Of a stretch of DNA of 52,973 bases, positions 1-8,500 are shown one piece after another (within the stretch, counting starts at the first letter, position 1; every line of letters begins with the position of its first letter). The translations under genes were made by a program, and so were the position numbers. This DNA comes from Bacteroidales bacterium (GTDB lineage Bacteria > Bacteroidota > Bacteroidia > Bacteroidales > UBA1715). Below the pieces are notes generated by a model, which saw only the letters and a program-made list of their open reading frames with translations, did no database searches and had not been told where the DNA came from. Location of the stretch: NCBI GenBank assembly GCA_024409235.1, contig JAKSUA010000014.1, positions 1 to 52,973 on the forward strand, read 5' to 3'.

Positions 1-41
1 TTTTCATCCTTGTTAGAGCGGTTCGATTCCGCTACTCGCTA
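1..41 (+). tRNA. tRNA-Glu (TTC), 3' part only
   Basis: The window opens inside the anticodon loop (TTTTCAT, anticodon TTC). The 3' half of the anticodon stem, a T arm (AGCGG paired with CCGCT around TTCGATT) and the 3' acceptor strand ACTCGCT with discriminator A at 41 follow. CCA is not encoded. The 5' half lies outside the window, so the acceptor and anticodon stems cannot be checked. A tRNA-Glu just before rpsT fits Bacteroidetes gene order. Confidence 0.85.
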
Positions 42-62
42 CAATTAAATTTTAATTTAGAA

Positions 63-317
63 ATGGCAAATACAAAATCTGCAGCAAAGGCAGCAAGACA
101 AGCTAAAACAAGAACAGAGCATAATAAATACTATGCTAAGACAATGCGTAACGCTGTTCGTGATATAAAAGCTACTAAAGATAAAAAAGAAGCTGAAGCA
201 ATGTTACCAAAAGTTTCTGCTATGATTGATAAGCTTGCAAAAGTGAACATTATTCACAAAAACAAAGCTGCTAACTTAAAATCAGGTGTTGCAAAACACG
301 TTAATGCATTAGCTTAA
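63..317 (+). CDS. rpsT: 30S ribosomal protein S20
   Basis: 84 residues, the usual length for bS20, a primary 16S rRNA-binding protein of the small subunit. The protein is very rich in Lys and Ala, begins MANTKSAAKAARQAKTR and carries the helical pattern ending in KNKAANLKSGVAKHVNAL that is typical of the family. It starts 21 bases after the tRNA-Glu end and is closed by a strong hairpin terminator at 338-371, so tRNA and rpsT are probably transcribed together. Confidence 0.97.
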   Translation: MANTKSAAKAARQAKTRTEHNKYYAKTMRNAVRDIKATKDKKEAEAMLPKVSAMIDKLAKVNIIHKNKAANLKSGVAKHVNALA

Positions 318-337
318 TATTTTGAATTTTAAATATG

Positions 338-371
338 AAAAGCGAAATCAAAACGATTTCGCTTTTTTTTT
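338..371 (+). terminator. Rho-independent terminator after rpsT
   Basis: Stem AAAAGCGAAATC / GATTTCGCTTTT with a five-base loop, running into nine T. It overlaps the ATG at 335 that would give the next reading frame its longest form, which argues that translation really starts at 395. Confidence 0.9.
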
Positions 372-394
372 GCGTTAAACTTAGAAAATCTGAG

Positions 395-1351
395 ATGTCT
401 CTGTTTTCAAAAATCATTGAGTTTGTGAAAGATTGGGCATTGCCAATAGCTATGATTATTGGAGTCTTGTCTTATTTCGTTTTTCAATGGTGTGATTTTT
501 CTTTGGAGGTAAGAGCTTTCGCTAATGATTTTGTTGCTGTAGTTCAGCCGGTACTACTGTTTTTCATGTTGTTTCTGTCTTTTTGTAAGATAGATCCGAA
601 GAAAATACGCATTTGTAAATGGCATCTGTGGTTTGCTTTGTTGCAGTCGGTGAGTTTTACTTTGTTGGCTTTTGCTGTAAAAATATTTCCCGGGGAAAAT
701 ACGCAGATTATTATTGAATGTGCTATGTGCTGTATGATTTGTCCTACGGCAACGGCGGCAGTTGTAATTGTAGATAAGTTAGGCGGAAACAAATTGTCGC
801 TGGTTGCAAATACAATTCTTTCAAACATGGTTACGTCTATTGTTGTTCCTATTGTGGTGCCTATTGTGAATCCAGGAATAGGGATGTCTTTTTTCCAGTC
901 TTTTTTTATCATAATCAGGCAGGTTTTTCCTTTGTTGGTATTTCCGTTTTTTCTTGCCTGGGCGGTCCGTGTTTTCTTTCCTCGGCTTCTCGAGATTTTA
1001 CTGAAGGTAAAAGATTTGGCTTTTTATCTATGGATTGTTGCTTTGGTTTTAGCGCTTGCTGTTACAACCAAAGCGTTGGTACATAGTAATGTGTCTGTTC
1101 TTTGTATGGTAGGCATGAGTGTTGTGACGTTGTTCTGCTGTTTGTTTCAATTTTATTTCGGAAAGAAAATCGGTGGATTATACAACGACAGAATCAGCGG
1201 TGGACAGGCGTTGGGGCAAAAAAGCACTGTTTTTATGATTTGGATGGGAGCAACTTTTATGAATCCGGTAACGGCTGTTGCCGGAGGATTGTATAGTATA
1301 TGCCATAACACGGTGAATTCCTATCAGTTATATAAGAAAAGAAGGCAATGA
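395..1351 (+). CDS. BASS-like membrane transporter
   Basis: 318 residues from the ATG at 395. An in-frame ATG at 335 lies inside the rpsT terminator and would add a non-hydrophobic, low-quality leader, so I reject it. The protein is almost all hydrophobic segments, about nine or ten, with a polar-glycine stretch near residues 110-120 (CPTATAAVVIVDKLGG) and a C-terminal segment GQALGQKSTVFMIWMGATF followed by NPVTAVAGG. This two-repeat pattern with a small-residue crossover resembles the bile acid:sodium symporter (BASS) fold. The substrate is unknown. It stands alone between a terminator and a new promoter region. Confidence 0.6.
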   Translation: MSLFSKIIEFVKDWALPIAMIIGVLSYFVFQWCDFSLEVRAFANDFVAVVQPVLLFFMLFLSFCKIDPKKIRICKWHLWFALLQSVSFTLLAFAVKIFPGENTQIIIECAMCCMICPTATAAVVIVDKLGGNKLSLVANTILSNMVTSIVVPIVVPIVNPGIGMSFFQSFFIIIRQVFPLLVFPFFLAWAVRVFFPRLLEILLKVKDLAFYLWIVALVLALAVTTKALVHSNVSVLCMVGMSVVTLFCCLFQFYFGKKIGGLYNDRISGGQALGQKSTVFMIWMGATFMNPVTAVAGGLYSICHNTVNSYQLYKKRRQ

Positions 1352-1414
1352 TTTTGCTTTTTTTTAAGGTAAGATTCTGTGCGTAATTATCTTTTCTAAG
1401 TTTCCTTTTTTTGT

Positions 1415-1422
1415 TATCTTTA
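1415..1422 (+). promoter_or_regulatory. Possible -7 box for the SprB-repeat gene
   Basis: TATCTTTA, one mismatch from the Bacteroidetes -7 consensus TAnnTTTG, 37 bases before the start at 1460. No clear TTTG -33 box at the expected spacing. Confidence 0.35.
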
Positions 1423-1459
1423 CGCGTTTTTTTTTAGCAATTAAAAGGATTAGAAAACA

Positions 1460-3430
1460 ATGAAAAAAATATGTTTTTTGATATTTGCGTGGAGCTTTGG
1501 CCTTGCGGCTTACAGTCAGACGGCAGTTTCAAGTTCCGGAGGTAACAGCTCTAATACTGAAGGCTATCAGCAGTCTTATACTATCGGACAAACTGCAACA
1601 GAATCTTTTGTGAGTGAGGATGCTTCGGTGCTTTTGGGTATTCAGCAGGATTTTTTTGAACAAAAAACAAAAATATCCGTCAATCAGATTCCTGACATTG
1701 ATGGAACAATGTCAGAAATTTTGCCTGATATTAATTTGAATGAATTCTTTTTTACTGATAACCGCTCAAAGTTGTTGTATGAAGTTTCTTCTTCAAATGA
1801 GAGTGTGGTTAAAACGATGTTGAATGATACAGTTTTGAGTTTTGTTCAGTATGGTGCAGGTACATCGGAAATTACTGTCACAGCATCTGACGGCAAAGGT
1901 GTTTCCGAAACGGTTGTATTCTCTGTTGAAGTGATAGCTGATGTTCAGGTCGTTTGTAAAATTGATGTTGCCGCAAAAATTGAACACGTGAACTGTTATG
2001 GTGATAAAAATGGGCAGATTGTTCTTTCTGTTTCTGGTGGTGTGAAACCATATTCATATATGTGGAACACAGGAAGAACGGATAACTGTCTTTTTAATTC
2101 TGCTGCAGGTGCATATTCTGTAATTGTAACGGACTCAGTTGGTTGTAGCGTAACTAAGTTGATTGAAATTAACCAGAACGAGGCAATACAGATTACCGAA
2201 GAACTTGAACTTCCTTCGTGTGGAAATGCCGACGGTAAAATTTCTGTTGCAGTGAATGGCGGTATTGCCCCATACTCAATTTTGTGGGATGACAATATGG
2301 ATGGTCTGACAAAAGAAAATCTTTTGGCAGGAAAATATCAACTTACTGTTACTGACGCAAAAGGATGTAAAACTGCTAAATCAATAATGTTGAATAACAG
2401 TGAATCGCCTGTTGTCGAGATTCTAAATGTAACGGAAACAAAATGTGGTGAAAATACCGGAGAGATTTCTGCTCAGATTTCTGGTGGAGCAGGGGATTAT
2501 CAATATGTTTGGAACGATGGTGTTGAGTTGCTTGAACGTACAGCTTTGGAACGCGGAGAATATACACTTACGGTAACTGACTCTAAAAATTGTAAGGCTG
2601 TTGGCCATGCGGTGGTTGAGATGGAAAGTTTCCGTATTCCTGAAATTGCATTGGTAACGGTTGGTGAAGAATCTGGCAAAAACTTGATAGTTTGGCAAAA
2701 AGAAGAAACGGATGTGATTGCTTATTATACTGTATGGCGTGAAAGCTGGGTTAGTGGGGAATATTCGGAAATTGGCCGTGTGGATTATAATGAGTTAGGC
2801 TTATTCCGTGATGAAGAAGCTGATATTAACGAACAATCATGGCGTTACAAAATTTCTGCTACAGACAAGTGCGGAAATGAATCTCCACTGAGCCGTGAAC
2901 ATAAAACAATGCATTTGCAGAAAAATCTTGGTTTAACAGGCGAAGTGAATTTGGTCTGGGATAATTATGAAGGTATTGCTCACTCAACATATTGCTTGTA
3001 TAGAAAATTACCTACAGGTTTGGAAGAATTTAAAAAGGTTCCTGCAAGCGTGAACCGTTATACGGATTTGAATCCACCGAAAAAAATAAAAGGATATTAT
3101 GTTGCAGTTTTGCTTCAGGATACTATTGATATTACAAAACCATTGAAAGCTGAGAGCGGACCTTTCGTGATGGCTATTAGTAATATAGCAGAAGTTGAAA
3201 ACGATGATCCTGATGCTATTACTGTGGTGGATAATAATTTTGTTGTTTCCGTTGTAGAAAAAACAATTTATGTATCAAATCTTCGTGGACAAAAAGTTTC
3301 TGTATATGATGTTGCAGGACAATGTATTCACAAAGAAAAAACTTCCAGTGTAGCATCGATATCTGTTTCTGTTCCAGGAACATATCTTGTAAAAGTAGAT
3401 AACGAAAAACAAACAGTAATTGTAAAATAA
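1460..3430 (+). CDS. Secreted SprB-repeat protein with T9SS sorting domain
   Basis: 656 residues. A signal peptide (about 1-20, ending AAYSQ) is followed by the Gly/Ser-rich N-terminal stretch common in Bacteroidetes surface proteins (SYTIGQTATESF). An Ig/cadherin-like segment covers about 75-155. Three SprB-type repeats lie near 178-250, 252-315 and 328-390, each with the pattern Cys, GxI, SGG-PY-Y-WN, LxxGxYxVTVTDxxGC. Two fibronectin-III-like stretches span about 395-570. The C-terminus (about 590-656) has VSVYDVAGQ, then PGTYLVKV and QTVIVK, matching type A sorting domains of the type IX secretion system. It is therefore probably exported across the outer membrane and attached or released. 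SprB repeats occur in gliding adhesins; a gliding role here is not shown. The next gene starts 42 bases downstream after a palindromic repeat. Confidence 0.8.
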   Translation: MKKICFLIFAWSFGLAAYSQTAVSSSGGNSSNTEGYQQSYTIGQTATESFVSEDASVLLGIQQDFFEQKTKISVNQIPDIDGTMSEILPDINLNEFFFTDNRSKLLYEVSSSNESVVKTMLNDTVLSFVQYGAGTSEITVTASDGKGVSETVVFSVEVIADVQVVCKIDVAAKIEHVNCYGDKNGQIVLSVSGGVKPYSYMWNTGRTDNCLFNSAAGAYSVIVTDSVGCSVTKLIEINQNEAIQITEELELPSCGNADGKISVAVNGGIAPYSILWDDNMDGLTKENLLAGKYQLTVTDAKGCKTAKSIMLNNSESPVVEILNVTETKCGENTGEISAQISGGAGDYQYVWNDGVELLERTALERGEYTLTVTDSKNCKAVGHAVVEMESFRIPEIALVTVGEESGKNLIVWQKEETDVIAYYTVWRESWVSGEYSEIGRVDYNELGLFRDEEADINEQSWRYKISATDKCGNESPLSREHKTMHLQKNLGLTGEVNLVWDNYEGIAHSTYCLYRKLPTGLEEFKKVPASVNRYTDLNPPKKIKGYYVAVLLQDTIDITKPLKAESGPFVMAISNIAEVENDDPDAITVVDNNFVVSVVEKTIYVSNLRGQKVSVYDVAGQCIHKEKTSSVASISVSVPGTYLVKVDNEKQTVIVK

Positions 3431-3435
3431 TAACG

Positions 3436-3457
3436 TAGGAACGTATCGCATACGTCC
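3436..3457. repeat. REP-like palindrome, diverged copy
   Basis: Arms ACGTAT / ATACGT around CGC, flanked by GG and CC and preceded by CGTAGG. It matches the layout of the GGCGTAT-n3-ATACGCC copies at 8631, 8894 and 32222, and sits in the 42-base gap between two surface-protein genes. Confidence 0.6.
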
Positions 3458-3472
3458 TTAAAATAAAAAAAA

Positions 3473-5455
3473 ATGAAACGTATATTTTTGATTTTAGCAG
3501 CAGCAATGATGTCCATTACAGTAATGGCTCAGGTTCCACAAAAGTTTAACTATCAGGCATTGATACGCAACGCCGACAATGAAATTGTTTCAAACCGTGT
3601 TGTAAATGTTTCTGTAAGTATTGTCGCTGAAAATGAACAGGTTGTGTATAGCGAAACGCACGAAACTGCAACAAACAGTAACGGTGTGCTAACTATTTGG
3701 ATTGGCGGCGGAAAAACAACTGATGATTTTTCTGCTATCGATTGGGCAAAAGGAAATTATTTTGTGAAAACAGAAACTGATCTTGGCGGTGGTGTTCATG
3801 CAATTTCTGGAGTTTCTCCGTTGTTGAGTGTTCCATATGCTTTGTATGCTGAAAAATCAGGCGATTCTCAGGCTACTGACTTGAGCGGTTATGCTTTGAA
3901 AACAGATCTTCCTGATATGGAAAATTATGCAACTAAGGAATCTGTGCCAAGTGTTGAAGGTTTTGCTACAAAAATAGAAGTTGAAGAAACGTATGCGAAA
4001 AAAACTGATATAAAGGAAGTTGACCTAAGCGGCTATGCTTTGAAAACAGATCTTCCTGATATGGAAATGTATGCAACAAAAGAATCTGTGCCAAGTGTTG
4101 AAGGTTTTGCTACAAAAACAGAAGTTGAAGAAACGTATGCGAAAAAAACTGATATAAAGGAAGTTGACTTAAGTGGTTATGCGTTGAAGGAAGAACTTCC
4201 ATACATGGAAATGTATGCAACAAAAGAATCTATACCAAGTGTTGAAGGTTTTGCTACAAAATCTGATGTTGAAGAAACGTATGCGAAAAAAACAGACCTT
4301 GCCGATACAAGTTTGTTTGCTCGTAAAACAGATATTCCTTCTTTAGAAGAATATGCGTTGAAATCTGAATTGCCAAGCACCGAAGGTTGGGCGGTTGCTG
4401 CCGATGTTGAGGAAACATACGCAAAGAAAACCGACATACAGATTGTGGACACAACTTTGTATGCTTATAAAAACCAAATACCTTCTTTGGAAGGCTATGC
4501 GTTGAAGTCTGAATTGCCAAGCACTGATGGACTTGCGGTTGCTGCCGATGTTGAGGAAACATACGCAAAGAAAACCGACATAAAAGAACCTGATTTAACT
4601 GGCTACTACAGCAAAGTTGAAGTTGATTCTTTGTTGAATGCACTTAAAACAAATTTAAAACGAGATGAAATGTTTGAAAACGGAACTATTCTGGCAGGAT
4701 TCTCTGTTTCTGCAACAGAAAAAGTATATTTTAGCCAAGGAAACTTGCAGTACCAGGCAAGCACAAATACTTGGCGCTTTGCAGAAAACCAATATGATAT
4801 GATAGGAGAAGCAAATAAAAACATTTCTTCTACATACAGTGGTTGGATAGACTTGTTCGGCTGGGGAACAAGCGGCTATAATTCAAAATATCCATATATG
4901 ACAAGTACAGATAATAATGATTATGGTGTTGTTGGAGACAGCTATGCAGATATAGCAGGCACAAACTACGATTGGGGCGTAAACAATGCTATATCCAATG
5001 GCGGAAATGTAGCAGGACAATGGCGGACATTAACATATGATGAATGGAATTATGTAATGTTTGAGCGTTCAAATGCCTCATCTTTGTACGGCGTAGCTTG
5101 TGTAAATGGCGTGAACGGAATGGTACTTTTGCCAGATGGTTGGACACAGCCGGACGGTTTGTTTTTCAAGAGTGGAGTAGCAAGCAATTCTGGTTCAGAA
5201 TATTATAAAACGGTAAATAATTATAGTATGAGTGAGTGGAGCAAGATGGAATCTGCGGGAGCTGTTTTTCTTCCTGCTGCTGGCGGCCGCAACGGTACGG
5301 ACGTGGATTACGTGGGTTCCCGCGGGCACTACTGGTCGTCTACGGCTAACGACTACTACAACGCGCTCTACCTGTTCTTTAGCAGCGACACTGCCTACAT
5401 GAGCAACTACAGCCGCTACTACGGGCGGTCTGTGCGTCTTGTGCGCAGTTTGTAG
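3473..5455 (+). CDS. Secreted FISUMP/lectin-like protein, candidate DGR target 1
   Basis: 660 residues. Signal peptide 1-20 (ending TVMAQ), then a Bacteroidetes N-terminal domain of about 115 residues (VPQKFNYQALIRN, GVSPLLSVPYALYAEKSG) that usually precedes collagen-like or fibre stalks. Residues about 136-385 are a stalk of five tandem 48-residue units (DLSGYALKTDLPDME, EETYAKKTDI). The C-terminal head, about 400-660, has FSQGNLQYQAST, FGWGTSG, GQWRTLTYDEW, LLPDGW, GAVFLPAAGG, YWSSTA and GRSVRLVR, the signature of the FISUMP/C-type-lectin-like domains seen in DGR variable proteins. The last 46 variable codons (5285-5422) are GC-rich and unlike the rest of the gene. No T9SS tail is visible. 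Likely a surface-displayed binding protein with a diversifiable tip; the ligand is unknown. Confidence 0.75.
   Translation: MKRIFLILAAAMMSITVMAQVPQKFNYQALIRNADNEIVSNRVVNVSVSIVAENEQVVYSETHETATNSNGVLTIWIGGGKTTDDFSAIDWAKGNYFVKTETDLGGGVHAISGVSPLLSVPYALYAEKSGDSQATDLSGYALKTDLPDMENYATKESVPSVEGFATKIEVEETYAKKTDIKEVDLSGYALKTDLPDMEMYATKESVPSVEGFATKTEVEETYAKKTDIKEVDLSGYALKEELPYMEMYATKESIPSVEGFATKSDVEETYAKKTDLADTSLFARKTDIPSLEEYALKSELPSTEGWAVAADVEETYAKKTDIQIVDTTLYAYKNQIPSLEGYALKSELPSTDGLAVAADVEETYAKKTDIKEPDLTGYYSKVEVDSLLNALKTNLKRDEMFENGTILAGFSVSATEKVYFSQGNLQYQASTNTWRFAENQYDMIGEANKNISSTYSGWIDLFGWGTSGYNSKYPYMTSTDNNDYGVVGDSYADIAGTNYDWGVNNAISNGGNVAGQWRTLTYDEWNYVMFERSNASSLYGVACVNGVNGMVLLPDGWTQPDGLFFKSGVASNSGSEYYKTVNNYSMSEWSKMESAGAVFLPAAGGRNGTDVDYVGSRGHYWSSTANDYYNALYLFFSSDTAYMSNYSRYYGRSVRLVRSL
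3878..4597 (+). repeat. Tandem 144-bp repeats encoding the stalk (target 1)
   Basis: Units begin at 3878, 4022 and 4166, exactly 144 bases apart, followed by two diverged units. Each encodes about 48 residues of the form DLSGYALKTDLPD...YATKESVPSVEGFATK...EETYAKKTDI. Units 1 and 2 are nearly identical at DNA level. The same 144-base register recurs in the next gene. Confidence 0.85.
5285..5422 (+). other. Candidate DGR variable repeat, VR1
   Basis: 46 codons at the 3' end of the first target gene, far richer in GC than their surroundings. By hand alignment with 8441-8578, about 32 of 138 bases differ; about 30 of these are at codon positions 1 or 2 and third bases match in 44 of 46 codons. 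Variable codons are mostly xxC or xxT (AAC, TAC, AGC, CGC, CTC, GGC), as produced by random change at the adenines of AAY codons in a template. Flanked by the fixed sequences LPAAG and GRSVRLVR. The template and reverse transcriptase are not in this window. Confidence 0.7.
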
Positions 5456-5509
5456 AATGAACTAAATCATTTATTGGCAATATGTCTGTCTATAAAGAAA
5501 AATAAGGAA

Positions 5510-8500
5510 ATGAAACGAATAGTATTTATAATATCAATATTGCTGTTGTCCATTACAGCAATGGCTCAGGTTCCTCAAAAGTTTAACTATCAGGCACTGG
5601 TAAGGAACGGTTCTAATGAACTTGTTGTGAACAAACAGGTTACTATGCAAGTGAGTATTCTTGCTGAAAATCAATCTGTTGTGTATAGCGAAACACATAC
5701 CGCAACAACAAACGAAAATGGTGTGGTTACAGTTGTTATTGGCAATGGAACTACGACTGATGATTTTTCTACAATCGATTGGGCGAAAGGAAACTATTAT
5801 GTGAAAAGTGTTACAGACCTTGGCGGCGGCGTTCGTGCCGTTTCGGGTGTTTCTCCGTTGTTGAGTGTTCCGTATGCTTTGTATGCTCAAAAATCTGGTA
5901 ATAAATCAGTTGTTGACATGAGCAATTATGTTCAGAAAACAGATTTGCCTGATTTGAATGTCTATGCCACAAAATCTGAAATTCCTTCAACCGAAGGGTT
6001 GGCAAAAACTGCTGAAATTGAAAGCGTGTATGCTAAAAAATCGGACATAAAAGAAACAGATTTAAGCAGTTATGCTCAGAAAACAGACTTGCCAGACATG
6101 ACTGTGTATGCCACAAAATCTGAAATTCCTTCAACGGAAAGTTTGGCAAAATCTGCTGAAATAGAAAGCACGTATGCAAAGAAATCAGACATAAAAGAAA
6201 CAGATTTAAGTAGTTATGCTCAGAAGACAGATTTGCCTGATTTGACAGCTTATGCTACAAAAAATGAAGTTCCTTCGACCGAAGGTTTGGCAAAATCTGC
6301 CGATGTTGAAAGTGCCTATGCAAAGAAATCAGACCTTGCCGATACAAGCCTTTTTGCACGAAAAAATGCTGTTCCATCGCTTAACGGCTATGCAACAAAA
6401 AATGAAATTCCTTCGACTGAAGGTTTGATGAATTCTGATGACTTGGAACGTGAATATGCCAAGAAAAATGAATTGAAAAATTATGACATGAGCGTTTTTG
6501 CAACAAAAAGCGAAATGCTTACCGAAGAACAGCTTAGTGTTTATGCGGGAAAAAATGAGATACCATCATTGGATGCCTATATAAAGGCAAACGATGTGGA
6601 GAAAACTTATGCAAAGAAAACCGATATAAAAGAACCTGATTTAACTGGCTACTACAGCAAAGCTGAAGTTGAACAGATGATAATGGATATATATTCTGAA
6701 ACCAGTCTGAATAGAAAACATAAAGCTGTAATGAGCGGTGGTGCGGTAAAAGCGGCGTTTTCTGTTGCCGAAGGAAAGCAGGTGTATTTTTCGCAGGGAA
6801 ATCTGCAGTACCAGGCAAGCACAAATACTTGGCGTTTTGCAGAAAACCAATATGATATAATAGGAGAAGACAATGCAAATATTTCCGCAACATACGATGG
6901 TTGGATTGACTTGTTCGGCTGGGGAACAAGTGGTTGGAATAGTGGTGCGATAGCATACCTGCCGTATTCATATTCACATCCTAGCAACTCTAACTCTTTT
7001 GAAGACTACGTGCCTGGCTTTATGTCCGAAAATAACCTAACAGGTAGTTACGCAAATGCCGACTGGGGTGTTTATAATAAAATCTGCAATGGTGGAAATG
7101 TTGCTGGTCAGTGGAGAACTCTTACGGGCAGTGAGTGGAATTATGTTCTGTCAGAAAGAAACGATGCAAGTTCTTTGAATGGTTCAGCAAGGGTAAATGG
7201 GCTTGCTGGTATGATATTATTGCCGGATGATTGGTCTTTGCCTGAAGGTATAACTTTCAAAAGCGGTGTCAGTAAGGATGGTTATGCTAGTAACATATAT
7301 ACAGTTATGGAATGGGCGAAAATGGAAGCAAACGGTGCTGTTTTTCTTCCTGCTGCGGGTTACCGTTTCGGGACGGAAATATTCGATGTTAATTTAAATT
7401 CCGATGATTCCGAAGCGGGCTATTGGTCGTCTTCGGCTACCGACATAAGCAGAAGCTTCGTGGAGTTCCTGAATTTCAGCTACGACGAAGCCCGCGCGAG
7501 TCACTATGGTCGTCGTGACCTAGGTTACTCAGTGCGTTTAGTTCGTGCGGAAAACGAAGTATTTGTGCCTGCGGTGAAAACAGGTGAGGCTTCGAATGTT
7601 ACCGGTAATAGCCTAATAATTGCGGGTGAGGTGCAAACAACTGGTAATGCAGAAGTTACGGAACGTGGTTTCTGCTGGAGTACACATATAAATCCAACCG
7701 TTAGCGAAAATAAACTAACTGTAGGCAGTGCTTTAGGAACATTCTCGGCAGAAATAACTGGTTTAGACTACGAAACGGAATATTATGTACGTGCGTATGC
7801 CGTAAACAGTGCCGGAATCTGTTATGGTTTGTCTGTGAGAGTAAAAACACTGCTTCCTGAAGTTATTAATAGTGTATTCTCTGTTTCAGCAGATACAAAA
7901 GTCCAGTTTAGTATGGGTAACTTGCAGTACCAGGCAAGCACAAATACTTGGCGCTTTGCGGAACACCAATATGATATGATAGGAGTAGCAAATAAAAACA
8001 TTTCTTCTACATACAGTGGTTGGATAGACTTGTTCGGCTGGGGAACAAGCGGCTATAATTCAAAATATCCATATATGACAAGTACAGATAATAATGATTA
8101 TGGTGTTGTTGGAGACAGCTATGCAGATATAGCAGGCACAAACTACGACTGGGGCGTATATAATAAGATAAGCAACGGCGGAAACGCTGCTGGACAATGG
8201 AGAACTTTAACGTATGACGAGTGGTATTATCTCTTATCAGAAAGAACCGATGCAAGTTCTTTGAAAGGTTCAGCAACAGTAAATGGTGTTACGGGAATTG
8301 TATTGTTGCCGGATAATTGGACAACACCTGCAGGAATAACATTTACAAATGGAATGAACGGTTTTAACAGCAATACATACACCACAAGCGACTGGTCAAA
8401 AATGGAAGCGAACGGTGCGGTTTTTCTTCCTGCTGCTGGCATCCGCCTCGGTACGGACGTGAATGGCGTGGGTTCCTACGGGTACTACTGGTCGTCTTCG

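Noticed and set aside
335..394. Upstream ATG extending the BASS-like transporter
   Set aside because: It lies within the rpsT terminator hairpin and adds no hydrophobic or conserved sequence.
4177..4643. Minus-strand frames within the stalk repeats
   Set aside because: They are shadows of the tandem repeats, with repetitive low-quality translation and no start signals.
3878..6650. CRISPR array
   Set aside because: The regular repeats are 144-bp coding units without unique spacers of CRISPR size.
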